From Gambelia wislizenii (Eukaryota > Chordata > Lepidosauria > Squamata > Crotaphytidae): DNA of 64,000 nucleotides. Of the stretch, positions 30,351 through 41,996 are shown one piece after another. The notes under the pieces were generated by a model, which saw only the letters and a list, made by a program, of their open reading frames with translations, did no database searches and was not told where the DNA came from. The number at the start of each line of letters is the position of its first letter. Within the stretch, counting starts at the first letter, position 1. The position numbers and the translations under genes are program-made. The DNA lies in contig JAUMIR010000003.1 of the NCBI GenBank assembly GCA_030847615.1, positions 28,890,501-28,954,500 of the forward strand, in the 5' to 3' direction.

Positions 30351-33300
30351 ATTAACACCTTATTTATAGGGGAGGAGAGAGTGTCAGGCAGGGTGGCTTG
30401 GCCAACAGCTTCTCCTTCAGGAAGGTCAGAAGTGTCCGATGAAAGTCCATTGGCCAACATTGGGTTGGCAATGATGAGATCACATCCCATGCATAAGTGT
30501 CAACCATGTTGCAGCCATCAGCAAGTTGCGGCCCTTTATTGCCAATCTTCTTTACTAACCTGTACTTAACCAAGTATCCACATTTTGTACTCAATATAAT
30601 TTGTTATCATACATTTGATTGTATGTGTCTTCTTTGAGGGAGGAGAATGGGGTTGTATGGTCTGGGTCCAGCTATAACAACAGCCAGCCCTGAAAAGTCA
30701 AAACTGGCTCTCCATTGATTCCTACATGGCAGTATTTCATTCAGGCTTGTAGTCTGTTAATCTTTCCAAACTGTTTTGCATCCCCAACTGCTCAGTCTTT
30801 CTTTTGTATATTGATTTTCCTTTTGCCTTCCTGTTTACTTTTCATTCCTGAATTATAAACACAGGGCACGTTAAGATCCTTTCCTTTTGCTGCTTTGGGG
30901 AAGGAGGAATGTCCCATTGTTTACAACCTTGAATACTGCTGTTGTTGAATTGACAAAAAAGGATGGACAGATGCGTTACTTTTTGATCTGTGTCACTTTT
31001 GCATGGAACAAGAGAATTCTTCTCTGGAGGCTTAGAATACATTTCAGAACAGTATGGGAGAAAACATAGGGGCCTGAAAGGGAAGGAAAGTCATATAATA
31101 TTGCCAGTCTCTACATTCCATTGACAGATGTATCCACTGGATCAAAGACTATACTCTCCGAGGAATAACACCAATGGGATACAACCCATAACTGCAATTA
31201 TTACAATTTGGCAAAATGTCAGTGTGGAAATGCATACTAAAAATACCAATTCATACCACTTTGTAGAAAACAATGCAAATCCAAAAAAATGGATCCAATC
31301 CAACAATTTAAACATAAAACAGATTTAGATATCAGTTTGTCTACCCCTCTGAGGATTGAGCTATGAAACAATGAAGAATGTTGGAAGATATACTGATATT
31401 GTACTATTTTAGCCTAAAACTTGAACAGTTGATTAATATAAAAGGATGGGATATTTTGTGTGTGCATGAATAAGTGCTGAGATGAAATGAAATGAGAGTG
31501 TTGGCTTTGATGTGAAGTTGTGTCTGCCTAACTTTTAACTTCAACAGATCTGTATCATGCTTTCTTAGACACTGGTTGAACTTTTATTTATCCCATTCAG
31601 GTTTTTGTGATACTTAACAGAAAAGTAGCACTATGTTGACAAGTGGAAAAGAAAAGTTTTCTGAAATTTCTTAAGGAACAGTTACAGAAGAGTACAGATA
31701 TAACAAGAAATTAACCAAAATAATTGGTCTACACTTCTCTGGCATAGCACCAAAGATGCTCTGAGAGGAAAATCATTTAAATTAATACATCTTCATCATC
31801 AGGTTTAGGTATACAGACAAGCTGGCTATTTAGAACAAGGAGGAAAGCAGGTTCTAGCAGTTATTATAGACAAACCTTTGTTTTGGTAAAATTAAATATT
31901 TCTGAGTGTTTATGTGTTCCAAGGCAGGTTCCCTCTGAAAATCAGTGTCCTCTTGGACTTGGAATAAAACAGGAATATAGGTTATTTTACAAACAATAGG
32001 TTAAAATGGAAAATATGGCAAAAATGTAACTAATGGATAAGCTTAAAGTAGAATTAATGTTGCAAGTCACATTTAACTCTCAAAAATCTATCATTAACTT
32101 TTCTGCCTCTCTAAATTCCAATCATCCACCCTCACCAACATTCTGCAAACTCCCAATAGTCATATTGTCATTCATTCTACCCTCATCCACCCGGCCATTT
32201 CCCCATGAGGTTTGCTTTACTTTTTATAACATTTATATACTATCCCATTAACAATGTCCTCAGGATGGCTAACAATGGCCAAGATCCTACATCAAGCAGG
32301 TGGAGCTTAATATAATGCCCATACCCTTCTGTTTCCACCACATGTCTGCGTCTTTTTTCCAGATGGGCAACAAGGGCCTAACTTGTAGCCCTTTTTGCCC
32401 CTCTCCCCACAACCTCTCCCCTGCATCTGTCAAGCCCAAAGATGGACTGTTGCTGAGAAGCATTTGAAGATAGATGTTCTGTCTCTTTTGCCAGCCCACC
32501 TTTGCCAAGTACTGTTAACTATGTGCCTGGTGCCCTACTGCCATTACTCAACTGTACAGATTTGGGATGTGCTTGATGCTGTAGGAAAGAGCCACAGTAA
32601 TAAGGGGCAGTTCCAGGACAAAGGCAGCATTGTTAGTGCCCCTAATGAGCCCACACCTCCAGAAAACCCCAAATTGGCTTATTAATAATTTGGCTTATTA
32701 ATGTGGTCTTCCACTGGGAAGAGCAGTAAGGTTTCAGAGACGTGCTAAAAGCCATGCATTGCCCAAAGGAATAACTACTGACGCAAAAGGACATTGCCTC
32801 CATGACATACCCAAGTGACAGCCATTAAGCCGATGGAGTATTCCTTTGTTTGAAGGTTTCAGACTTCCCTTCCCCAATCATGTGGCCATCAAAAGAGGCC
32901 ATCAAATGAGGCAGCTCAGGCTTTGTGAATCCAATCATCAGACATTAAAGGCAGTTTGCAAAACATTAGCATCTTTTGACACCTATTGTCAAGACCAGGA
33001 ATTTCCCTGGAAATCATTGTGCAATCTTTAGAGCTATTGTTTCAACCCATGAAACTTCCCCTCTCCAAGGCATATTTTTGGTATAAACACTGCCAAAAAC
33101 CATACCTCCTTGCACACAGATTCCATTTCCTGGGGACACTCTGCCCCTCTTTCTGGCCAGGGTGCACAGAGCTTCTTCCTGGTGACACTACATCACTCTG
33201 TGCTAACCACCCCAGATTCATCCACCCACACTGCCGGTGTGTTCAACAACTTCAAGAGTACAAGACAGGTGTCCCCAGAAATCTCCCTATCTATCCCTTT

Positions 33301-35096
33301 GGCAACCTCTCTTCATCCATTCCTAGTGTTCTTGTGTGAATGTTTTTTTATATGAATGTGTGTGTGCTTGGTGTTATTGTTTTATATCTTTAATAAATAT
33401 CATTGTTAATTTTTCTTTTTGCTTTTGTGTGTGTCTATTCAGAGTTAGTAGGGGTATAGCTGCTATGAAGATCCCCTCTCTGTTGCCCCCTTTTGTATTG
33501 CTAAGGTCGAGTTGCTGTTAATATCCCCAACATTATTGGAAACTTGATATTTTCTTGGATTTTCCAAGAGCCCTTTAGGTAACAGCATGAATTGTCTACA
33601 GCTTTCATTGTTAAAAAAAAAAAAACAATTAGGAAGTAATTTCTGAAGTATATCTGAAGTATGTTTTTTTTTTTAACCTGTTAAACAGAGTAGTTGTGAG
33701 CACTTTTAAGAAATGGAAGAAAGATTGCTTCAGACAACTGCATAATGCCAGAAACCAACGATGCTCAAGCCAATGTCCCAATCCTAATAATCCTCCTGCA
33801 TGCTCCCCCTACTGCGCATGTGATTGTTTGGTCAAGTGGCCTGTGCTTTTTTGGGGGGGGGGTTCTATTACAGCATAGTGTATTGCGAGGGACAAAAAAG
33901 TTGTCAATTGAAAAATGCAATAGATTTGTAGGGATAATTTTTGTCCTAGCCAGTTTTGGTCCCTTAAAAAGAAACACATGGTAGGAGATTGAAATTTGGG
34001 GACATTGTTTACAACTCTTTGGGTAACAATGCAGTAAAATGACTTCCTTGGTAGGTCTAGTTCTATGTGAATGGTTACACAAAAACTGGGTGCTTAAATG
34101 TCCTGCCTGCCTGGAAGCAAGATACTTTAGGGTTCTGTCTTATTTCCAGGTGGGTACAGGCCTGTAGTCTTAGGGTTTTCTAATTGGTTACAAGAGGACA
34201 CTGAAGAACTGGCATCAAAAAAATGAATAAATACTAGATTTCATTTTTAACTGTGTTTTTAATGGGTGTTCTGCAACCTTTGGGCTCTCGAAGCCAATCT
34301 GTTCTACCATCAGAACAATGTTTTATTCAATTTATGAGAGCCATAGCCTAAACTGGTGCAGCATAGTATCATAACTGTCTAGGTAGACAAAAATGTGTAT
34401 AAAAGTAGCATCAATCAAAGTTACCACTTGCTATCAGTACTTCATCCCCCACCCCCCGTGCTCTCTTTTGTGAATGCGAGGCAATACAACTGTCTTGTTC
34501 TATAAATGTATATAAGTTTCACCACATTATTGTTGATGAGTCAAGATTTAGCTTGAAATGTTATATGGCACCATTTTTCATAGTCAGTGGCAGCTTATAT
34601 TCCCTGGCATTTTATTACCTGTAATAGCAGCTATGGTCAACATCAGTTTAATCATTCCGTTTAGTGTTCCTTTGTGCAGAGGATTTAACATGAAAACCAT
34701 GGAATTACTAGACTAAAGGTAACTGAGGAATATCTGGTCTAATCCATGGAAGGCAGCAATATCCCCCATACCTAACATTTGGTCTATGCATTAGAGGTTT
34801 TATTAATTATTTAACTCTATAACATTTTAAAATAAGTAGAAGGAACAGGGGAGAAAGATGTGCTACACCAGAAGACACAATTAGTACTGCTTCAAACCCA
34901 CCTGAATAATCCATTTAATAATTCATATTAAAAAGATGGATTTATAGCCAGGTCTATAGCAAAATTGATACAAAATGATTTCTGCATTTTACATATTTGC
35001 TGCACCAGGTAGCTCATGAAGGTTGGGGTTACGCACATTCCTTTGAATTGCTCTACATGAGAAGATCTGTAGAATTTGAGCTCAAGAAACATTCAT
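30351..35096. other. No gene recognised
   Basis: AT-rich, with short frames only. Homopolymer runs occur near 33612 and 33665 (A and T) and a G run at about 33852. Nothing else was supported. Confidence 0.45.
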
Positions 35097-35433
35097 CCCC
35101 CCCATTATTTGATTGATTGATTGATTTCATTTATATGCCACCTTTTTCCCAGAGTGAGACCCAAGGTGGCTCCCAAAAGGAATCAATTAAAACCCAACAA
35201 TAGTTAAAAAAACCAAAACAAATAAAATCATTATTTAAAAGATATATGAAGGTAGATGCCCCAATATGAAGCCTCCTTGTGAGCAATTACACATGAAAAT
35301 CCTGCTTAAAGAGAAAGGTATTTGCCTGTCAGCAGAAGAAAAGCAGGGAGGGGACCAGCCTAGCTTCCGACAGAAGGGAGTTCCAGAGGTTGGGAACAGC
35401 CACTGAGAAGATGATCTCTGCTGTCCTCAGCAA

Positions 35434-35530
35434 GTGAGCCTGCAATGGTGATGGGACTGAGATAATGCCATCCCTTTTAAGCTCTACAAGGGATGGCTTT
35501 ATCTCAGTTCCATCACCATTGCAGGCTCAC
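35434..35530. repeat. Near-perfect inverted repeat, 43-bp arms
   Basis: Arm 35434-35476 is the reverse complement of arm 35488-35530 with two mismatches, separated by 11 bases. The sequence is part of the L2 body, so a segment of about 43 bp was duplicated in inverted orientation. Confidence 0.85.
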
Positions 35531-35536
35531 CAGTAG

Positions 35537-35606
35537 TTTCATAGAATCCTAGAATCCTAGAGTTGGAAGAGACCACAAGGGCCATCCAGTCCATCCCACT
35601 ATCCTG
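35537..35606 (-). mobile_element. CR1-type LINE 3' tail inserted in L2
   Basis: The minus strand gives GGACTGGATGGCCCTTGTGG, TCTTCCAACTCTAGG and two ATTCTAGG repeats. About 70 bp only, a strongly 5'-truncated copy. Confidence 0.65.
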
Positions 35607-35709
35607 CATATGGGGAGATAGTCTTCAGACAATCTGGACCTACGCCATATATAGGGCTTTATAGATCATGACCAGCACTTTGAATTGTGCCCAGAAACAA
35701 GTTTGTAGT

Positions 35710-35856
35710 CAGTGAAGCTGTTTTTTTTTTAAATGAATATTTATTTATTTATTACATTTAAATTCACAAGCAACAACAACAACAACAAACAGCAACATGT
35801 CCGCTAGAGTTGACAAGCAGCATCTTTCCTGTTATTACAAACAGTGAAGCTGTTTT
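35710..35856 (-). mobile_element. Short retroposon with poly(A) tail and 15-bp target duplication
   Basis: CAGTGAAGCTGTTTT occurs at 35710-35724 and exactly at 35842-35856. The 117 bp between starts with a T run on the plus strand, so the insert lies on the minus strand and ends in AATAAA-like signals and poly(A). The nick site reads TTTT/AA, the classical L1 endonuclease target. The body (with a GTT run) is not recognised. Confidence 0.7.
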
Positions 35857-36032
35857 AACAAGAGAGTTTCATAACAATATTTTTATATCCAAATTCTCTT
35901 AGAAAACTAGGAATGTATGTTTTCCCCAAATTTAATTCCTGAAGGAAGCAACAAGTAATTTGAGCAATTTTTTTTTGAATTACAGTACAGTACTGTAATC
36001 ACTCAAGTCCAGGGTTACTTAATGCCTTCATC

Positions 36033-36079
36033 AAAATAATTTCAAAATAATTTTTCAAAATAATTTTCAAAATAATTTT
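36033..36079 (+). repeat. Short tandem repeat of TCAAAATAATTT
   Basis: About four copies of a 10-12 base AT-rich unit follow one another. Confidence 0.7.
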
Positions 36080-36084
36080 GACCA

Positions 36085-36163
36085 CGTTTTCAACACAATC
36101 CTATACACATACACATGGAAGTAAGTCTTACAGAGTGCAATGTACCTTACTCCCAGGTAAGTA
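36085..36163 (+). repeat. Common palindromic reptile repeat, partial
   Basis: The sequence CAATCCTATACACATACACA followed by GAAGTAAGTC and CTTACTCCCAGGTAAG is a self-complementary short repeat frequent in sauropsid genomes (recalled, not searched). Confidence 0.4.
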
Positions 36164-36540
36164 TGCATACTTTCCAATGTTTCACAGATGAAAACAGGGA
36201 CACATGTGGCCAGGCAACATCAAAGTGTGATCAATATGGCAAAAGCTATTAATGAGGAAGAACACATAAGTTAGGAAAGACTATAGTGGTTTCCTTTGGC
36301 CTCAGCCTACTTGCAAGGGAAAGATTCTGCCCTCTTCTCTTGACTCCTTACTGCTGAGTTGAGTGCAAGCTACTTTTGCACTTGGAACTCAGTTTGCAGC
36401 AACTGAAGTAAGCAGAGTACAAAAGGAAAAAGTGAGAGGAGGAGAAAGAACCTGCAACACTTTAAAAACAGCTGAAAAAGGGGATGACAGAAGCTCAGTT
36501 GGGGCTGTCCTTGCCAAATCAGGCAGTTGTAGTATGTGAG
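36164..36540 (+). repeat. Interspersed repeat, copy 2
   Basis: Same family as 1811-2190 but in the opposite orientation: both share GCATAC.TTCCAA, GGGACAC.TGTGGCC, AACTCAGTTTGCAGCAACTG and GGGGCTGTCCTTGCCAAATC (here) / GGGACTGTCCCTGCCAAATG (copy 1). Confidence 0.5.
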
Positions 36541-37287
36541 TGTGTGTCAGATTTCAGCCTTGCCCTATTATTTCTTCTTTGTAATACCAGGTTAACGTTT
36601 TGGAATATTCCTCAGCAAAGAGATGTTTTTGCATTATTGTTGTTGATGACTTGGCCCACAGTACGCTAACTCATCTTTACAGTTCTTTAACTAAAGGAAA
36701 ATAATTTGCATGAGTATATTTAAATAAGGCAGTGAAGACAAATCTGGGATGAAGTGAAAGGATTATATGAAGGTTCACACAGCAGCAAATATTTTATGCA
36801 AATATACATAGTGGTTAAAATGCAAAAAAAGAAAAAGAAAAAGGGAAGACAAAATATATAAGACTGTGTATCCATAGAGGAAAAAATAGATAATTGGTTT
36901 TCACCACTGGAAGTAGAGAAGAGCCCTAAAAAACAGTAAATGACTGGGAGATATAGGTGAATGTCCTGTAAAAGAACATTTCTTATTTTAGTACTCTAAT
37001 AAACAGATTAACCTCTGGAATTGATTAAAAACGTATTTAAATGAAAGTATATTCAATCAATTTTTGCAAGCAAATTAAAAGACTTGAATATATGTCTGTG
37101 TTGAGAGACCATAAAGATAGCAGAAGGTAGCATTTTAATATTAGACAGTCAACTCAGCCTTGTTTCTGTCACGACTGTCTGATTTCATGGAGAAATATAG
37201 CCCAATCAGGCTACCATACCAATTTAGTCCTATGTTGGTTATTTGAAGAGATGTTAGTCTGAAGAAATCATGTCTTTATGCGGAAAA
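36541..37287. other. No gene recognised
   Basis: AT-rich DNA with an AAG-type purine run at about 36826-36848. No repeat boundary found. Confidence 0.5.
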
Positions 37288-37603
37288 TATCAGATGCTTT
37301 TAAAAATACCCAAGGAGGTCATGAGAATGATGTCACTGTACTGCCAAGGGTCCAAATATTGCATGATGCTGTCCTCCTCTCATGCTTCCTCCATTCTCCC
37401 TCCATTCTGTCATGACAAAAAAGGCACCACTTTTCATTAGCGGAAACTTCTGCTAATGAAAAGCAGTGCCTTTTTTGTTGCTCCAGCATGGAGGAAGCAT
37501 GAGGGGAGAACGACACATGTAATATTGACACCCTTTGGCAGTACAGTGGCATTGTTCTTGTGACCTGCTTGTTTTTTGTTTTTTTGTTTTTAAGTGTCTG
37601 ATA
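37288..37603. mobile_element. Foldback MITE, family member A (TA-flanked)
   Basis: The 312-bp unit 37290-37601 has ends TCAGATGCTTTT and GTGTCTGA flanked by TA, with inner inverted pairs (ATGTCACTGTACTGCCAA against TTGGCAGTACAGTGGCAT) and a central hairpin CTTTTCATTAGCGGAA / TTCTGCTAATGAAAAG. The same architecture recurs at 57580-57869 and 62262-62412. Confidence 0.65.
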
Positions 37604-38798
37604 AACTCCTGTTTCTTCTATCAGGGAGAGGACACCTTTAATTTCCTTTAAATTAACCAGGATAGCAGATAGTGTCATACTCTTAACATCCTCATTATTT
37701 TTAATCTGGTGTTTCCCAAGTGCGGTTTTCAATGGGCCTACTCATGAATGAGAGTAAGAATTTGGGTGAGAACCTACTTGAGTGCATTATACTGAGAAAG
37801 AGCTGGACACTCAGCTTCGGGTTTAAACTTACCACAACATTTATCTGCATAATAGCATACTAACATAAGCAAAACATATGTAGGTGATGAGGTGAAACCC
37901 AAGTCTGTCAGGTCTGATGTCCCCCATTGCCCTATCTATAATCTGCTAGATATTTTTATTTTATTTATTTTTTCCTGGCTTGCATCTTAGCCATAATGTG
38001 CCCAACTATAGCCACATGAAATGAACCAGTGAATAAAGCATGAGCCCATACAGTTGTTACCCAAATTGCATGGGGTCTATGATGAACCCATTCGTGTCCA
38101 GATATTAATATGGGGAATTTTAATTAGCTCAAGAGGCTGGATAACTACAGGACCTTTTGGCCTATGTATACTGTTACTGATGAGACTCACAGCCAGGAAG
38201 TAAATTAAGATTTTTTATATTGAAAAATAATCTCAGAAGCATTCACACTAACACTCAGGGCTTCAAGCAATCCCACAAGGGTACAAAAGATAGGAGGAAT
38301 TACAGGGATAGAGGAACAGAGTTTGGGATGATGGGCTATACTATACCTGTCTGTCTAGCAGAGATTCATGTAGCAGAAGATACTCAGCTAGAGCTCTGAA
38401 TGTCACACAGCAGACTGACAGAGTGATGGGAGATATGAAGGCTTTTGGGGTAATATTTATATGTGATATTTATCCATAACAGGTGTTATGAGTGGAAGAC
38501 AATGTTAGATGGAGCACTGTGATGTCAGACATAGGAAGTGGAGCTAAATGGTTTATAAACTCTGTCCACCCCCCCTTGCACCATCTTTGGACATTGCTTC
38601 AACCCATCCTCCCACATCTACTGCACTGAGCTTTGATGGTTGCTTCAGGGCTGGGGAGGAATTATTTTCCCTTTTGCCATGGCTTTATTTTTTATTTTTT
38701 TTAAAATTGCACACCTCACAGTGTATCTGGAGGACTTTGACAATTGGCTTAGGTTGGTGTCCTTAAATAGGTGCTCACTTGGTAAGTAGTGAGGGGAA
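37604..38798. other. No gene recognised
   Basis: Short frames only, and a TTTTA-rich run at 37955-37972. No element was identified. Confidence 0.45.
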
Positions 38799-39260
38799 TA
38801 AAATGTCCTGACTGTATGTCCCCCTGATAGTGGGACATACAGTAGATGCATCCTGTACAGAGCTGAGATGTAACAGTCTGCAGTTTGCAGCACTGTGAGC
38901 TAGCAGCAGTTTGCAGAAGCTAGGTGGGTAAATGTATCAGTGTTGATTAACTCACAGCCCTGGAGCAGAGTTGTGCAGATCTGGGCTGGGTTGAGCTAAG
39001 TAGTCCTGTTTTGGATATCATTGTGGGAAGAAGTCCTGTTTAGGATCTAACAGTGTGAAGACGTTTTTCTCTTGATGCTGTATATTACTGTAAATATTCT
39101 TTATTATGCCCAAGTAAAGAAAAGTTTTTTAGACACAAAGCCAGTGTCTGTGCCTTTATGATTATGCCTGAAGTAACAATACTCTTCTGTTTATTTTTGC
39201 TGCCTGGACCTGTTTAGGTACCCAGTGTGTGCCCTATTTACACCAACACCTGTCATAAAA
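38799..39260 (+). mobile_element. Candidate solo LTR with TAAAA duplication
   Basis: A 452-bp stretch (38804-39255) begins TGTCCTGAC and ends CACCTGTCA and is flanked by TAAAA on both sides (38799-38803, 39256-39260). The terminal TGTC/..GTCA symmetry and 5-bp duplication fit a solo LTR of a Gypsy or ERV element. No canonical AATAAA is present (AGTAAA at about 39113), and the flank is low-complexity, so chance is possible. Confidence 0.5.
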
Positions 39261-39324
39261 CAAGACTTATGATGAATACCTTGGCACCTTTTTGGTGAAG
39301 GGCGGGGGCTCTGGAACTGCCTCT

Positions 39325-39339
39325 AAAGATCTTGGGACC
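39325..39339 (+). repeat. L1 target-site duplication (left)
   Basis: AAAGATCTTGGGACC matches 46040-46054 at 14 of 15 positions and brackets the L1. On the opposite strand the nick would be CTTT/AG, close to the L1 endonuclease preference. Confidence 0.8.
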
Positions 39340-40733
39340 CACTTCCGGTGGTGAAGGCGACGGGAAGAGGGGAGGCTTCGCGGGGCTCGCGAAACTCCGT
39401 TGCCTGGTTTGGGGAAGAAATTCCCCGAAACAAAGGAAAACAGGGGGACAAACTCGTCCAAGGCAGAGACAAGTGGAGGAGACGTTGGGCATGCCTGAAT
39501 TCGACCCCGCCGAGTGGGAAAGCAGGAAAGTGGGAGGAAAATAACGAACTGCGGAGGAGTTGAAGAGGGTGGCAACCATTCCCTCCCAAACGCCGGACCG
39601 CTGCATTTTGCAGTACAACCGTCACCACCACCTTTTAAATAACAGTTTGAAATAATGAAGTAAACATCTCTTTCATTCAAGTAAGGAAAATTCCCAAACT
39701 AATAGCTGTTTCATAAGTTTAATAGTAAAACTGAGGGAATATACCTCGAATAGACTCTGAACTACGTTCCTCTTAAAAGGGAAATGCATGCTTACTAAGA
39801 CTGTAATTAAGAAGACTAAACACTTCCAGAGGACTGCGACTCTGCTTCTTTCTTCCGTTAAAAGAATTGGTGGGACACAGCTAGTGAAATAATTAAATCT
39901 TGTGATTACCTAAAACAAAGGAAATATACTAAAGTTTTAAACTTGAAAAAGAAAAAAGAGGAAGAAGAAGTGAAGATAAAACCGAACTGGGAATGGAAAC
40001 ATAAAGAGAAGAGACACAGAAAAGACTCTAGAATCAAGGCAGAGAAGAAGAAAAGGAGGACTCCTTACATTGTAAACAGTTGGTAATTTTGAAATTACCC
40101 TCTGTATCTTTGGGCTTCTAGATAAGATAAGCTAATTTAATTGCTGTATAAATGCGGTACAAAAACTAGATTTGTATAGCTATAACTTACATAACTTGTA
40201 GGATGGGGGGGAAACCATTTTCATGGGTTTGGACTCCCTCTGGCTCTCCCTCTCTAGCAGCCTTTACTTAAGCTTTACTACCCCTCCTGGTCTCTCTCCT
40301 TTCTCCTTACCTCTCTCCCTTTTCTTTTTTGTATTTCTATTTTGCACTCTCTTCCCTTATTTTAGAGGACAAGTTGATATATTGACTAAAGTCTACATGT
40401 AATCTTATTGGGAGAAAATATGACAAAAGAATCTTGATATTTTTAAGAGAATTATAAGCAGGGGAAACCATAACACTGTTTAAAATTGATGTTATATGGT
40501 ATACATAGGAGGAAGAGACAAAAATTGTGGTGGAGATTAATAGTACCAATAGAATTAAGATTTCTAAATATACAAATTACCAATAAAGAGGGGGAGAGGC
40601 AGAGAGATAGAGAAGGGAAATATAAAGGTTGAAATAGATAAGACCAGGAAATAGGAAGATAAGCAAGAAGAGAACAGAAGTGGATAGAAATAGAGGGGAA
40701 AACTAGAAAAGAGGTAGATAGTAGAGGCTGGAT
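39340..40733 (+). promoter_or_regulatory. L1 5' UTR / promoter region
   Basis: The first 250 bp are GC-rich with CpGs (ACTTCCGGTGGTGAAGGCGA at the start), and the rest is purine-rich and AT-rich before the ORF1 ATG at 40734. Short antisense open frames in the GC-rich part have no family resemblance. Confidence 0.6.
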
Positions 40734-41938
40734 ATGCCTATCACTAGGAAAAATCTTGCCCAAGCCCAAAATCAATCACAGTCAGTCAGAAGACCATCAT
40801 TAGAGATGGCAACTAAGATTACAGATACTAACCAATTCTTACTAAATGAATTCAAGAAATTAAGCAATGGAATAAAACTAGAAATGAAAGATATGAAAGA
40901 AGAAATTAAACAGGACATACAGAAACAACTGGATAAATTTGGTGACAAATTAGAAGAAGCAACTAAAGACATCGCAAAGATAAGTACAGAACTACAAACA
41001 GTACAAGATAAAAAAAACCTGGAAAATAAAACAAAGGAATTAGAGTCAAAAATAGAATATGAAAGTACATTAAGGACGTTGCAAGAAATAAAAGTGAGAG
41101 CAAAATGTATAAAATTGAGGGGTTTGAATGAACAGAAAAATGAAGATCTTACAAATAGATTGATTCCTGTATTAGCAGAATATATAGGTTGGCCATCTGA
41201 ACAGCTGGACATGGAGGTGGATAAATTATATTGAATTAACTCATGGATAGCAAAAAAAAAAAAAAAGTTACCGCGAGACATTGTAATTTACTTTATAAGA
41301 GAACGAGTTAAAGATATTATTATACAAGAAAGGTACAAAAGAGATTTGAAAATAGAAGGGCAAAATATCAAAATATTCAAAGATATCCCCCTCCAAATAT
41401 TAAAAAAAGACAATATAAATCCCTGACCCAAGCATTAAAGATGGAAAATATTCCCTATAAGTGGAACAGAATTGAAGGGGTGTCCTTTACATATAAATAT
41501 AAGAATTATACAATTAACACATCAACTAAGGCAAAAGAATTTTTGAATAAGTTTAAGAAAACAGTAGATAGAGGGAATAAAGAAAATAGAAGTGAAATCA
41601 ATGATATTGAAATAAGATCAAGACAAGAGAGCCCAAAAGAACAAAGGAAGAGAAGGGAAATAGATAAAGGAAATCAGGAAGTGAGGGAGGACACCATAGG
41701 AACAAGTCAAAAACCAGAAACAAGTCACCAAAAAAGGACAAGATCTAGGATAGATTTAGAAATTAAAGGAAGGGACGGACAAACTTCTGATAGTGACGAG
41801 GAAGATAGATCAACACTAGAGGAAGAAAGAGAAACACTAAGAAAGGACCTAAACTTAGAAGAAAGCGAAAGAGAGGATACAGGAGACGAGGAAGAGCTAG
41901 GAGAGAGAGAAGAAAGCGAGGGAGAAGGAGAGATATAA
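40734..41938 (+). pseudogene. L1 ORF1 (RNA-binding protein), interrupted
   Basis: The ATG at 40734 opens a 166-codon frame with a long K/E-rich coiled coil (about residues 35-120) and the start of an RRM-like part (RAKCIKLRGLNEQKNEDL). A TGA stops it at about 41232, followed by a run of 15 A (about 41251-41265). A second frame, 41441-41938, resumes with the C-terminal domain (YKWNRIEGVSFTYKYKNYTI) and then a long acidic and basic tail (SDSDEEDRSTLEEERETLRK and beyond). The C-terminal tail is much longer and more acidic than in mammalian ORF1 proteins. ORF1 protein would coat L1 RNA as a trimer. It cannot be made intact here. Confidence 0.78.
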
Positions 41939-41996
41939 ATAGACTTAAAAGAAGGAGAAGGAAAAGAAGAGGGAGGGGAGAAGAGAAAGGGAAATA

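Larger units (their letters stand above)
35097..35880 (-). mobile_element. L2-type LINE 3' end with two later insertions
   Basis: On the minus strand it reads through the conserved tail: AATTCAAAGTGCTGGTCATG, CTATAAAGCCCTATA, TTCTCAGTGGCTGTTCCC, CTGGAACTCCCTTCTG, then GAGCCACCTTGGGTCTCACT, GGTGGCATATAAATG and a CAAT microsatellite tail (35105-35127 on the plus strand). It is interrupted by a CR1 tail (about 35537-35606) and a short retroposon (35725-35841). It contains a 43-bp inverted duplication (35434-35530). Confidence 0.7.

Noticed and set aside
29817..30569. 250-codon open frame on the plus strand
   Set aside because: No domain or family resemblance; it exists because the block is GC-rich and low in stops.
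37319..37732. 137-codon minus-strand frame
   Set aside because: It runs through a foldback MITE; the peptide is not conserved.
39253..39680. Three overlapping antisense frames of about 70 to 137 codons
   Set aside because: They lie in the GC-rich L1 5' end and the preceding LTR-like DNA and show no conserved motif.
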